A program made the position numbers and the translations under genes. 64,000 bases of DNA from Planctomycetota bacterium. GTDB lineage: Bacteria; Planctomycetota; Planctomycetia; Planctomycetales; Planctomycetaceae. The notes below the pieces were generated by a model, which was given only the letters and a program-made list of their open reading frames with translations, ran no database searches and had not been told where the DNA came from. The DNA lies in NCBI GenBank assembly GCA_030836185.1, contig JAURQH010000019.1:62001-126000 (forward strand), given 5' to 3'. Position 1 is the stretch's first letter; every line of letters begins with the position of its first letter. Positions 26,980-35,981 of this stretch are shown here, piece by piece.

Positions 26980-27124
26980 TGTAGGGCCGGTTCCACCGGC
27001 CAGAGTTGCCGTGTGTCTCACATTGTTTTTGGAACTGCCGCAGAAATACGGTTCCAATCTTTTATGACATTGAAGAAGCGTGAGAAGAATGAGTTGTTTT
27101 CAGGCCGGTCGAACCGGCCCTACA
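26980..27124. repeat. Inverted pair of GGCCGGT palindromes (BIME-like)
   Basis: Two 22-base elements (26980-27001 and 27103-27124) are inverted copies with one mismatch. Each begins, from the outside, with TGTAGGG and contains a 7-bp hairpin: GGCCGGT-TCC-ACCGGCC and GGCCGGT-CGA-ACCGGCC. About 100 bases lie between. The layout is that of a bacterial interspersed mosaic element. It sits between two convergent genes, next to a copy of the other repeat family. Confidence 0.75.
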
Positions 27125-27132
27125 ATTCTGGT

Positions 27133-27525
27133 TCAATCCAACATCGGCGTTGCCCGTTTCACCAATTGCAGAGTGATGCCCCATGGATCGCGAACGAACG
27201 TCATCGCATCACCACCGGGAAGATCTTCAATCCCATCCGTCACAGCGGCCGCTCCGGCTTTCAGCAGTCTCTCTCGATCTGCTTCGAGATCCATTGAAAC
27301 AAATGCCAGGTGCATTGTGGCAGGCGCGATCTGCGGATAGTCGAAAACGGGTTGCGATTTGTTGCCATAAATTTCGATCATAAAACTGCCATGCTCATCG
27401 ACGATGAAATGAGCCCATGGTGGTTCCATCACTTTCCGTTTAATGGAGAACCCCAGATGCTCGCAATACCAGCGAGCCATGCCGTTGGGGTCTGAAACAT
27501 TGAAAGCAATATGCTCGACACGCAT
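27133..27525 (-). CDS. VOC (glyoxalase/dioxygenase-fold) protein
   Basis: 130 residues. The ATG at 27525 is chosen for its AAGGA and because the fold starts at MRVEHIAFNVSDP. The vicinal-oxygen-chelate pattern shows as WYCEHLGFSIKRK, HFIVDEHGSFMIEIYG, MHLAFVSMDLEADRERLLKAGA and FVRDPWGITLQLVKR. H5, the His of MHLAF and the Glu of MIEIYG or near the end could bind metal. Members include lyases, dioxygenases and resistance proteins; none can be singled out. It is behind a membrane kinase-like gene, with a 68-base gap. Confidence 0.8.
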   Translation of the reverse strand: MRVEHIAFNVSDPNGMARWYCEHLGFSIKRKVMEPPWAHFIVDEHGSFMIEIYGNKSQPVFDYPQIAPATMHLAFVSMDLEADRERLLKAGAAAVTDGIEDLPGGDAMTFVRDPWGITLQLVKRATPMLD

Positions 27526-27593
27526 GCGAAGGAGTCCTTGATCGATGTGGCGAAAAATAGCTGGCAACATTCCGAACGATACTGCGTGTGATC

Positions 27594-28280
27594 TCAAAAG
27601 CCCAGCACAAAATATTGGGCAATCGGTGCGACGATAACAGCCACGATTCCCACACGAACATTATCATTGAGTCGCACGGGGAGTGATTCTGCGATGGCTG
27701 CACAGATCGAAGTGGGAGCGGCAATCAGAAATGCCGACATCCAATCGACTCCGGGATTCGCTTCACCCCAGTAAATGACAGAGGCCATGATGGTCCCCAT
27801 CAAAATGAACGAGAACATGCCGGACACGGTTTTGTCATCATTCCAGGGAAGTGAACGACTGGGAAAGACCAAGCCGCCAAATGTCGCACTGCCATCACCA
27901 AAGGCAAGAACAGCCAACACGGCAAAGCCAATTTCGGGATGTGCCGGGAACAATAGCAAAGCACCCAGCACACTCATCACATATCCGAGAACTGCTTCGG
28001 CTCGATTTTCTGAACTGTCACGACTGACATGTCGGAACTTGACGTAAATACTCCCGGCAACAAGAACGGCCACCGCGAGAATAATCAGCTTGAGTGTTGG
28101 AGACAGTGGGTCAGCATGCTCAATCGGCCAGAGGACAAACGGGGTGAATCCCGGAAGCATGTGCCACATACGGCGACGTAATTCGCGTCGGCTCAGTTTC
28201 CCGGCAACCAGATTCAAGGGAACAGCGTTCTGTGAATCCGCAAGCTGCTTGGCGTGACTTGAATTTGGAACGGTACTCAT
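27594..28280 (-). CDS. Dolichol kinase/phosphatidate cytidylyltransferase-like membrane enzyme
   Basis: 228 residues with about six hydrophobic segments. The N-terminal RRELRRRMWHMLPG matches the RRxxxH start of CTP-dependent polyprenol/diacylglycerol kinases (SEC59/DGK1/VTE5 group), and VLAFGDGSATFGGL with WNDDKTVSGMFSF fits the CTP-binding GD..A..G and K(S/T)x.G motifs of that group. It probably phosphorylates a lipid alcohol such as an isoprenoid, farnesol or phytol in the membrane. The first VOC gene downstream may be cotranscribed. The precise lipid substrate is unknown. Confidence 0.75.
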   Translation of the reverse strand: MSTVPNSSHAKQLADSQNAVPLNLVAGKLSRRELRRRMWHMLPGFTPFVLWPIEHADPLSPTLKLIILAVAVLVAGSIYVKFRHVSRDSSENRAEAVLGYVMSVLGALLLFPAHPEIGFAVLAVLAFGDGSATFGGLVFPSRSLPWNDDKTVSGMFSFILMGTIMASVIYWGEANPGVDWMSAFLIAAPTSICAAIAESLPVRLNDNVRVGIVAVIVAPIAQYFVLGF

Positions 28281-28628
28281 CAGATATCCCCACCTCTCGA
28301 AACGGGTTTTTCAACCGGGATGGAGGCCGAATCCATGGACATCCACTGGACTATCATCGACGAATATTGCGGAAAATCTGCAATGCAATCATGACTGTAT
28401 GAGGTAGTCGGTTAATCCCGACCGACCTGACAACGACCATAAAGCTTCTGTATTTCCTAAATTAACAGATGCTGGAGAGAAATCAGGAACAAATATCTGG
28501 AGTTTTGGGGGACAAGATGAGAGACTGACTGTACACAGTACTGGGTTTTCTCGACTCAATTCCGATATTTTCTGGTGTTTCTCATTCTGGTGGAACCCGA
28601 ATCACGGCACTCTTCAACAGGCAATTTC
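28281..28628. other. Divergent intergenic region, no gene seen
   Basis: 348 bases between the divergent kinase-like and lipoprotein genes. A short inverted repeat ACTGT-AC-ACAGT lies at 28528-28539. Apart from this I see no hairpin, ORF of weight or recognisable promoter. Confidence 0.5.
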
Positions 28629-30776
28629 ATGCGGACACACACTCTTCACTCTTCAGCATTATTACTTTGTGCGGCCTTCTGGCTCACTGGATGTGGTGAC
28701 GATTCCACCGACCAAACGACCACTCAGACACAAACAACACCATCTGCGCCATCCACGCCCGAAGCAGATTACGAAGCACAAATGGCGGGTGAGAATTACG
28801 GCTCACCTGAGATGAATTCTGCAGAAAGCAATCCCGCCCCACCTGCAATGCCTCCCCGACCACCTCGGCCTGATGACCCGACAGTTTGGTCCAGTCAAGA
28901 AATCACTTCCGCCGTCGAAGAGCGCGATCTTAAAGTCAAAGACGCGTTGAAGTCTTACACCGAAAATCACATCGGTGAGGATCAAGCCGCGCAGGAGATT
29001 GTGGCGTGGATGGAGATTCTGAAATTACCGCCTGTCGAACCTCCCAAACCTCAGGTCAATAATGGAGCTGGGCCAAGTGGATATCCGGGAGGATCGTCAG
29101 AAGGGTATCCTCCGGGAGAAGAACCCTACCCGGAGGGATACACAGATCCGGCAGCCTATGAATCACCTATGGCGGAAGAAGAAATGTATGCCACTTCAGG
29201 ATCTTATGGCCAACCAAATTCTAACGCAAACAAGTCCAAGAAAGCCGATGACGAAATTGCTGAATCTTTGATCGATTCGTTGTTGAGAATTCAATCGTTG
29301 ACGAGTTATCAAGCGGCCCGAAATTTACTGGAAGGTGAGCTGACATTATCCATCGAACCAGAAAAAACGGCGCGACAGATCATGACGGCCTTATTACAGA
29401 ACATCCAGGGAGCTTCTGATCCCGCTGCAAAAATCTTGCGACAAACGATCCTCGAACCAGAGCTGATTCGGTCGGGCGGGGGAGACTTTGACAGCCGCCG
29501 ATTGCAAAATATCTCGATGGAGGAACATTGGAAAAACGCAGTTTCTGTCATGGACGGAATGATGGGTGTGGAGACATCAAAAGCCGGTCCCCCCAAACCT
29601 CAACCCGGACAAGGCGACTATGGATATCCCAATGAGTCCCCTGAAATGAGCAGTGGAGAGCTTGGTCCTGATGGTCAACCGCTCAGACGAGACGAAGGAA
29701 ATCAACCACCCGCCAAAAACCCCCTCCCCAAGAATATTCGGTTACCAAACTACACGCAGGAACAAGCAACCGCCGCACAAAATTACCTTTGGGCACCCGA
29801 AATGATTGATCAAATTGCCCAACGGTTGACGATCTCAGACACACTCATGCGTGAACCAGATCTGGTGATGTTGGCTGGTCAATTGCCTGCCACTGCCAGT
29901 CGCCACGCATTTCAGCAGTTTCTGGAGAAGAACTGGAAGGTGTCGGACGATTGGACTCGTAATCCCGTCGAGCTGGTGAAGCATGACGCTTTCAAAAAAT
30001 TCATGAGAGATCCCGGTTTATTGATTTCGTTGAAGTCTCTGCCACACGAACAAACCAACCCTGCGGGAGCGAATGGAGGCGACTATGGGGGAGGATCGGG
30101 TGATGCGGGCGGAGGACGCTTGGCAGCAGGTGATCCGCGTGAAAGACATTCCAAAGGAGAATGGTTCAAAGCGACCGAACACATGATGCTTGGCTTAATG
30201 GATCGAATGCAAATCGCCGCATCGAAAGGATCACTTCCGGCGAGTGACGATAAAGAGCTCGACGTTCGACTTCATCGAAAAGCGGAAATTACGATGGGTT
30301 CACGTCTCGAACTGATACTCGGACATCACAGTGCCAATCCCGAAAAACCCCAACCTGATAAGACAACGGTGAATTATGTTCGCATCGAGTTGAATTCACT
30401 CACAGCAGCAGAAGGGGAAGCTATCGTCAAGCACTATCGCTCCGCACTCAAAAATGAAAACGTTTTCACAGTCCTCAATAACAATGGAATGTGGATGGAA
30501 TCCTCGGGTGAAAATCGTCTCAGAGATGAATTGTACTCTCAGGATGTCCTGCTCTCTCGAAATAACTCTCGGAAATCGATCGAACAACCCGGTCGTCAAC
30601 GTGCAAATTCCTTCGAGTCTTCCGCACCCACAGAAGGTTTTTCGGACCCAGGAAGTTACGAGAGTGGTGGAGGAGGAGGCCAGGGAGGATTTGTTGTCGA
30701 AATTCTCACGGTCCGAATTCCCGACCCGGAAGAGTTTTTGAAACCGCCAGAATCTCCGGCTGTTTCGCAGAATTGA
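28629..30776 (+). CDS. Large lipoprotein of unknown function
   Basis: 715 residues. The start at 28629 gives a clean lipoprotein signal (AAFWLTGC, Cys at 25). After it, roughly 25-210 is Pro/Gly/Tyr/Glu-rich and probably disordered (for example GYPPGEEPYPEGYTDP). The middle has helical stretches such as ESLIDSLLRIQSLTSYQAARNLLEG. A glycine-rich strip near 480-510 and another near the end precede FVVEILTVRIPDPEEF. No domain recognised. It is probably held in the outer part of the envelope. It stands alone: divergent upstream neighbour and 219 bases to the next gene. Confidence 0.75.
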   Translation: MRTHTLHSSALLLCAAFWLTGCGDDSTDQTTTQTQTTPSAPSTPEADYEAQMAGENYGSPEMNSAESNPAPPAMPPRPPRPDDPTVWSSQEITSAVEERDLKVKDALKSYTENHIGEDQAAQEIVAWMEILKLPPVEPPKPQVNNGAGPSGYPGGSSEGYPPGEEPYPEGYTDPAAYESPMAEEEMYATSGSYGQPNSNANKSKKADDEIAESLIDSLLRIQSLTSYQAARNLLEGELTLSIEPEKTARQIMTALLQNIQGASDPAAKILRQTILEPELIRSGGGDFDSRRLQNISMEEHWKNAVSVMDGMMGVETSKAGPPKPQPGQGDYGYPNESPEMSSGELGPDGQPLRRDEGNQPPAKNPLPKNIRLPNYTQEQATAAQNYLWAPEMIDQIAQRLTISDTLMREPDLVMLAGQLPATASRHAFQQFLEKNWKVSDDWTRNPVELVKHDAFKKFMRDPGLLISLKSLPHEQTNPAGANGGDYGGGSGDAGGGRLAAGDPRERHSKGEWFKATEHMMLGLMDRMQIAASKGSLPASDDKELDVRLHRKAEITMGSRLELILGHHSANPEKPQPDKTTVNYVRIELNSLTAAEGEAIVKHYRSALKNENVFTVLNNNGMWMESSGENRLRDELYSQDVLLSRNNSRKSIEQPGRQRANSFESSAPTEGFSDPGSYESGGGGGQGGFVVEILTVRIPDPEEFLKPPESPAVSQN

Positions 30777-30995
30777 ATCTGTTCTGCCGGGCATTTGATG
30801 CACCGGAAGACTGCGTCTGTGTAATGAACTGTCTTTCCTTGCGATCATTTTCTTCGCTACCCTATCAGGTGAGGAGAGAAGTGGGTCTCAAGAAGGTCCG
30901 AAATTGTCGAGCGGTGCGCTATATTCTGGATAGCTGATCGAGTAGAACAGAAATGTTTGCGTCCCATATTCTCCACCGCGACAGACTGACGACTT

Positions 30996-32186
30996 ATGAA
31001 TTCCTCGACCGATCCGCATCAAATTGACTTGGAAATTAAAGACGCCCAGGTCATTTTTTCGACCATCTGGGAAACGCTGGAAGAAGAGCTCGGTCATGCG
31101 AACCTGCGTTTTCCCAAAGAGCTGATTCTGCTCGGTGGTGCTCCCGGCGCGGGTAAAGGAACACACACTCAATTCATCATGAAAGCGCGGGGCCTCACCT
31201 GTCAGCCGATTGTTGTCAGCTCATTGCTGGACACACCAGATATGCGGGCTCTCAAAAATCGAGGCTCGATGGTCGGAGATCGAGAAGCCGTCAGCATCGT
31301 CCTACGGAAGCTGCTGGAAGAAGATTTCCGGGACGGCGCTGTTCTTGATGGATTCCCACGCACTCGCGTGCAGGTCGAGTGCTTGAAGCTACTGGTCACA
31401 AAAATCAATGAGCTTCATAAAGAGTATCGTGAAACTCCGATGGCGATCCACTTTCGCCAACCCACGATTCACGCCATGGTTCTTTTCATCAGCGAAAAGA
31501 CCAGTATCGAACGGCAGATTAAACGGGGAGAAGAAGCTGCAATACATAATCAAGAAGTTGAGGAAACGGGTGTCGGGCAATTGTTGCCCGTTCGTGAAAC
31601 GGACCTGAATCCTGCGACTGCTCGTCGCCGTTATCGAGTTTTTAAAGAACAAACCTGGGACGCACTGAACTCCCTCAAAGAAATTTATCACTACCATTAC
31701 GTGAACGCAGAAGGCAATGTTCTCGAAGTGGAAGAGAACATTCTGAAAGAACTTCAATATCAAAGCTCGTTAGAACTCGACCCACGTACGTTTGAAGTGG
31801 TCCGCAAATTGCCACTTGCCGAAGAGATTGTGCGTCATGCACGACAGGAATTAGTCAAACGGCTTGATTCGTATGTGATCGAACATGAACAGGTTTTCGT
31901 GAAAGTCGTCAATATCCTCCACGAGAAGTTCATGCCGATCATTATGAGGCATGCCTTGTCGGGACGAGCGGTGGTCAATTCTGAAGACCCGATTTTCGAA
32001 GATCCACTCGCCTTAACCATGTTGATCGATATCTTTTCCGAACGAGGTTATCACGCAGTGATCGATAAAGTGATCCGCGATATTCCCCTTCGGGTCGACT
32101 TGGAAACCGGCGACATCGAGCATCTGATCAAATTTGTTTATCGAGTTCAGGTTCACTTCAAGAGTTCGGAAATCCGCCGCGGGTAA
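30996..32186 (+). CDS. Adenylate kinase-like nucleoside monophosphate kinase with C-terminal extension
   Basis: 396 residues, about twice a normal adenylate kinase. The kinase part starts with the P-loop GGAPGAGKGTHT at 47-58, then VGDREAVSIVLRKLLE and DGFPRTRVQVECLKLL, the NMP-binding pattern. A lid-like region has RETDLNPATARRRYRVF. From about 255 to the end is a domain I do not recognise, mainly helical, with VEENILKELQYQSSLELD, EIVRHARQELVKRLDSYVIEHEQVF and IDIFSERGYHAVIDKV. A regulatory or second substrate domain is possible. The next gene converges on it with a four-base gap. Confidence 0.8.
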   Translation: MNSSTDPHQIDLEIKDAQVIFSTIWETLEEELGHANLRFPKELILLGGAPGAGKGTHTQFIMKARGLTCQPIVVSSLLDTPDMRALKNRGSMVGDREAVSIVLRKLLEEDFRDGAVLDGFPRTRVQVECLKLLVTKINELHKEYRETPMAIHFRQPTIHAMVLFISEKTSIERQIKRGEEAAIHNQEVEETGVGQLLPVRETDLNPATARRRYRVFKEQTWDALNSLKEIYHYHYVNAEGNVLEVEENILKELQYQSSLELDPRTFEVVRKLPLAEEIVRHARQELVKRLDSYVIEHEQVFVKVVNILHEKFMPIIMRHALSGRAVVNSEDPIFEDPLALTMLIDIFSERGYHAVIDKVIRDIPLRVDLETGDIEHLIKFVYRVQVHFKSSEIRRG

Positions 32187-32190
32187 TCGT

Positions 32191-33021
32191 CTAGGATTTC
32201 AACGTGATTCCCATATCGGCAAACAATAACTGCATGTCTTCCCAGACAAACTTCTTGGCGGGTGGATTTCTCAGTAGATAGGACGGGTGATAGGTGCAGA
32301 GCACTTTGGCGCCTGCATACTCATATAATTCGCCCCGCATTTTCCCAATGGGTGTCTCGGTATCGAGCAAATTCTTGGCAGCCACCGATCCCCAGCAGAC
32401 AATGTACTCGGGATTCACAATCTTGATTTGCTTATCCAAATATTCTCGACAGTGGGATGCTTCTTCAGGACTAGGGTTTCGATTTCCCGGAGGGCGACAA
32501 CGTAGAATATTACAGATGTAAATTTCTTCTCGTTGCATGTCGCAGGCTTCAATGATTTTGGTCAGCAACTTTCCCGCACGACCGACAAATGGTTCTCCCT
32601 GAGCATCCTCATCCGCACCGGGTGCTTCACCAATAAACATGATTTTTGCGTTGGGATCGCCGACGCCAAACACCGTCTGGGTGCGGGTCGTGGCAAGTTC
32701 CTGGCAACGAGTACACTCGGCCACTTTTTTGGCAAGACGAGACAAGGCAGCTTTTTGATTGGCGGGAGGCATAATCATTTCAGGAGTTGGGGATGAATCG
32801 TGAGGAACATCAGTTGGTGTAGAAATCAGAAGTTCTGGCTCATTCTGTGAATCAGTATTCAAAACAATTGGAGCTTTTTGATAAACCGGGGCCGCTTGTT
32901 CCGTCGGTAATTCCATTTCTGGAAGCTCAGCTTCCGGAAGCTGTGTCACGCCTGCCATTTGCCAACCCGTCAGCCATTCTCTCAGATCGCGGGATGTCAA
33001 AGGGGGTAGGAAATCACTCAC
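32191..33021 (-). CDS. Family 4 (UDGa-type) uracil-DNA glycosylase
   Basis: 276 residues. The GTG at 33021 is chosen for its strong AAGGAG at seven bases. The C-terminal 180 residues are a family 4 uracil-DNA glycosylase: active-site GEAPGADED (131-139), CRPPGNRNP (175 onward), HPSYLLR (H245). The Fe-S cysteines are C103, C106, C175 and C191. It removes uracil from DNA before base excision repair. The first 95 residues are a Pro/Glu-rich linker after a short basic helix-like start ([14 protein letters not shown]), not part of the usual enzyme; similar extensions occur in planctomycete and other bacterial homologues. Confidence 0.92.
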   Translation of the reverse strand: MSDFLPPLTSRDLREWLTGWQMAGVTQLPEAELPEMELPTEQAAPVYQKAPIVLNTDSQNEPELLISTPTDVPHDSSPTPEMIMPPANQKAALSRLAKKVAECTRCQELATTRTQTVFGVGDPNAKIMFIGEAPGADEDAQGEPFVGRAGKLLTKIIEACDMQREEIYICNILRCRPPGNRNPSPEEASHCREYLDKQIKIVNPEYIVCWGSVAAKNLLDTETPIGKMRGELYEYAGAKVLCTYHPSYLLRNPPAKKFVWEDMQLLFADMGITLKS

Positions 33022-33067
33022 CAAAAAACTCCTTAGGAAGAATGAACAGACACAAGTTGATTCGACC

Positions 33068-34396
33068 TTAACTTGCGGGGTCGGCTGTGAAAAGTGACCG
33101 TCCATGGTTTTTTTGAGCCGCCATCCACAACCGCCATAATCTTTGATCGTAACCGAAATCCTCCTCGGTCAATTTTGCCAATGTAGCTAGAACTGTTGAG
33201 TTCTTCAGATTGCGGTGAACTTTCACGGGCTTCCACTTAACGCCAGCTTGCGAGGGTATTCCGATGGGTTCGTTGACCTGCACACCAAAGGGCAACTGTC
33301 CTGTGCGCGCGAGCAGTTCAATTTCTGCGGGCAATACTCCTGATCCCAATTGTCCATTGTTCGATCCATTCGCGCCAAATGTCACTCCCTCACGATAAGG
33401 GATTTGCACGATATATGTGTGCGAAGTGATGAGCGCATCGACCAGATGCGAAACCGATTCTTCAGTGCCGATCTCTTCCAAACCACGGGCGGCTCGATTC
33501 ACGATTTTGTTATCGCTATGAGATAAGTGCTCGATATAAATTTTATTCGCTTGAAATTGGTATGATTTTGGAATGAAGCCGAGCGCCTGATTCCGTAATT
33601 GAGAACTGTCATCAAATAATGCCTGTCTTACAATGGCCTCTTTTGCATCTGGAGAATCAATCGCATCCAAAATTTCGAGCATCAAACCACGAGCTGCCTG
33701 ATCCGGGTGGAAGGCAAAGATTTTCACCAACGCGGGCACTGCGCCGGGATCACGTAACGCCTGCAACTCGGCCAAAGCGGCTTGAGAATCATCTGAGGTT
33801 TTACTGTATAAAGCCGCTTTCCAGCGTTTCATCTGATCGAACCATTCCTGATTCACGTCCTGCTGTTGTTCTTCAGCAGCAATCAACGCCATCTCTTGCA
33901 TGGTGATGTATTGATTTTGATACTTCACATACCCCTTCCGGGACATCATCTCTTCCCGCGGCATCCAGTCTCCTCGAAATTGCACATGGTCGAGCATTTT
34001 TCGAGCGCGTTCATGATTGGGAGAAAGTCTGACCACTTGTTCCAGGTGATGTTGTTTTTGTTTTTCAAGTTGATTTCGCACGCACCACATGACTAAGCCC
34101 CAATGATCGTCTGCGGTATTGAGCGCTTGTCGTTCGCGTGTTTCGTATTCTTCCACTCGGGGGGAACGAAACACAAAAAACTCAACATCTTCACGTGCAA
34201 CTCTCATTTGAATACCGCTGAGAGAAACGATGTCGAGTGGCAGGTTTTCGCGGGACGCTTTTTGACGATCCATTGCACCGCGAATCTCTCCCCCATTTTT
34301 TAATCGAATGACATCGGCGCACAATTCTGCCGTTCCCCATTCCATTCCGAATAGGCAAAACAGGACCAGTAGTATTGTGAGACGATCTGGCATCAT
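33068..34396 (-). CDS. Secreted HEAT-repeat protein of unknown function
   Basis: 442 residues with a signal peptide ([17 protein letters not shown]..., cut near ELCA). A short SH3-like stretch [15 protein letters not shown] follows. Around 190-320, helical repeats with [31 protein letters not shown] and [15 protein letters not shown] indicate HEAT/PBS-lyase-like repeats. The C-terminal part has [15 protein letters not shown] and a conserved aromatic end. It lies 46 bases before the glycosylase gene in the same direction. Probably a periplasmic scaffold (inference). Confidence 0.75.
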   Translation of the reverse strand: MMPDRLTILLVLFCLFGMEWGTAELCADVIRLKNGGEIRGAMDRQKASRENLPLDIVSLSGIQMRVAREDVEFFVFRSPRVEEYETRERQALNTADDHWGLVMWCVRNQLEKQKQHHLEQVVRLSPNHERARKMLDHVQFRGDWMPREEMMSRKGYVKYQNQYITMQEMALIAAEEQQQDVNQEWFDQMKRWKAALYSKTSDDSQAALAELQALRDPGAVPALVKIFAFHPDQAARGLMLEILDAIDSPDAKEAIVRQALFDDSSQLRNQALGFIPKSYQFQANKIYIEHLSHSDNKIVNRAARGLEEIGTEESVSHLVDALITSHTYIVQIPYREGVTFGANGSNNGQLGSGVLPAEIELLARTGQLPFGVQVNEPIGIPSQAGVKWKPVKVHRNLKNSTVLATLAKLTEEDFGYDQRLWRLWMAAQKNHGRSLFTADPAS

Positions 34397-34480
34397 GACC
34401 TCATCTGTTGTCCGATTGTTTGGATCTTAACGGTTGAACGAGCCTGTCAGCAAAGGGAATTCGGCTGTTCAGGGCATTCC

Positions 34481-34507
34481 CAGTGGAGAGAGGCTGGCTT
34501 TCCACTG
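34481..34507. repeat. Hairpin upstream of the beta-propeller gene
   Basis: CAGTGGA (34481-34487) and TCCACTG (34501-34507) form a perfect 7-bp stem over a 13-base loop, in the 289-bp gap between two divergent genes. No T-run follows. It could be an operator or mRNA hairpin. Confidence 0.35.
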
Positions 34508-34685
34508 AAATGTCTGCCTAAAATGAATACTTCCCGGTATTTGTTCAAACGTCCTATCGTCTAATCTTTTTCTGGGAATCCTGTCAAATCTTGATGATTC
34601 TACCCGACTGGAATGATTACAGATGCGACCTTTGACTATGTAAGCTCTCTATTTTTGATTTCCCTTCGTGTAGAAGAGGCCAGAG

Positions 34686-35939
34686 ATGATGTTTAGGCTC
34701 GGTACACTGACACTTCTATTTGTTGCAGGATTGATTCACCTGGCCACGGCCACGGTCGATGCACAGGTCAATCTGCCCTCCCAGCAATTGTTAAATCGCT
34801 ATGGTTTGGAAGTTCTGTGGTCGTCGCAAGGCGTCCTGAATAAAAGCCGTGATCGCGTCATGAATGCGACGATTGATGAAGAGACAGTCTACATTCAATC
34901 GCAAAATGGTTTTATTTCTGCGTTTGACAGTGAGACAGGAGATCGTCGCTGGGCGCAGTTGGTCGGACGACTCGACAGCCCGCAACTACCACTCACTTCT
35001 AATCAAGACACTGTTCTCGTCACTTCGGGAATCCGACTTTTCGCAGTCGATAAATGGGAAGGTGTCCGCTTGTGGGAAATTGCCTTAGCGGAACAAGCCG
35101 GTGCCCGACCGGTTTCTGACAATGAGCGTGTCTATGTTGCCTCACAAGAAGGGTCCGTCTACGCCTACGACCTTGCAAGAATCTACGAATTGTATCACGC
35201 CAACAAGCTCCCAAAGTGGTCCGTCCAGACACAAATTTGGCGTCACGCCACCTCGAGGCCCATCAAAATTCCCCCCATCCTTTACGAGAACCAACTGACC
35301 TTCGCCAGCAAGACCGGCATCATGTACAGCGTTCGTCCCGAGGACGATAAATTGGTTTTTCAGATGTCGACGAATCAATCAATCAGCGCACCGATGGTTG
35401 AAAAATCTGGACGACTCTATGTCTGCACCGACGCCAATCACGTCTACTGTCTCGACAGCCTGCGTGGAACCGTCATCTGGGACTTTGTTGCTCGGGGACC
35501 GGTGACCACGCAACCAAGAATTGTCAATAATCGCTGTTATCTGAGCACAGTTGCCGGCACTGTCTATTGCCTTAACGCAGAAACCGGCATCAATGAGTGG
35601 GAATCGAAAGAGTCCTACAAATTTATTGCCAAGACCGAAAATTATGTCGTCACTGCCGACCGCTTGGGCAATCTATTGTTGCTTTCTCTCAATGCCACGG
35701 GAACTGATGTCACGGTGACTGCCCGTTTGCCCATGAAATCGTTCAAATTCAAAATCGCCAACGATTTAACAGATCGCATCTATCTGGTTTCCGAACAAGG
35801 TCAAACTCTCTGCTTGCGGGAACGTGGAAACTCATTCCCCAAATTCTTCCGCAATCCTGATCGTCGCCCGGTGGAACCAATCTTTGCGGATGAAAACGCC
35901 GGACAAAACTCTGCGACAGACGACAGCGGCAACAATTAA
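34686..35939 (+). CDS. Secreted PQQ-like beta-propeller repeat protein
   Basis: 417 residues with a signal peptide (cut near ATVDAQ). Repeats of the PQQ/YWTD-like quinoprotein propeller are plain: ETVYIQSQNGFISAFDSETG, ERVYVASQEGSVYAYDL, RLYVCTDANHVYCLDSLRG and RCYLSTVAGTVYCLNAETG, each followed by a Trp-containing strand. No haem motif or catalytic residue set is seen, so it is probably a scaffold or binding protein like BamB rather than a dehydrogenase. The C-terminal 25 residues are polar. It is monocistronic by position. Confidence 0.85.
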   Translation: MMFRLGTLTLLFVAGLIHLATATVDAQVNLPSQQLLNRYGLEVLWSSQGVLNKSRDRVMNATIDEETVYIQSQNGFISAFDSETGDRRWAQLVGRLDSPQLPLTSNQDTVLVTSGIRLFAVDKWEGVRLWEIALAEQAGARPVSDNERVYVASQEGSVYAYDLARIYELYHANKLPKWSVQTQIWRHATSRPIKIPPILYENQLTFASKTGIMYSVRPEDDKLVFQMSTNQSISAPMVEKSGRLYVCTDANHVYCLDSLRGTVIWDFVARGPVTTQPRIVNNRCYLSTVAGTVYCLNAETGINEWESKESYKFIAKTENYVVTADRLGNLLLLSLNATGTDVTVTARLPMKSFKFKIANDLTDRIYLVSEQGQTLCLRERGNSFPKFFRNPDRRPVEPIFADENAGQNSATDDSGNN

Positions 35940-35981
35940 CGGTTGACCTTGTCCTGTTTGAATAGTGAATGCAGTTGATTA

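Noticed and set aside
28528-28539. ACTGT-AC-ACAGT as a LexA box
   Set aside because: Arms of five bases and a spacer of two do not fit known LexA spacing, and neither neighbour is an SOS gene.
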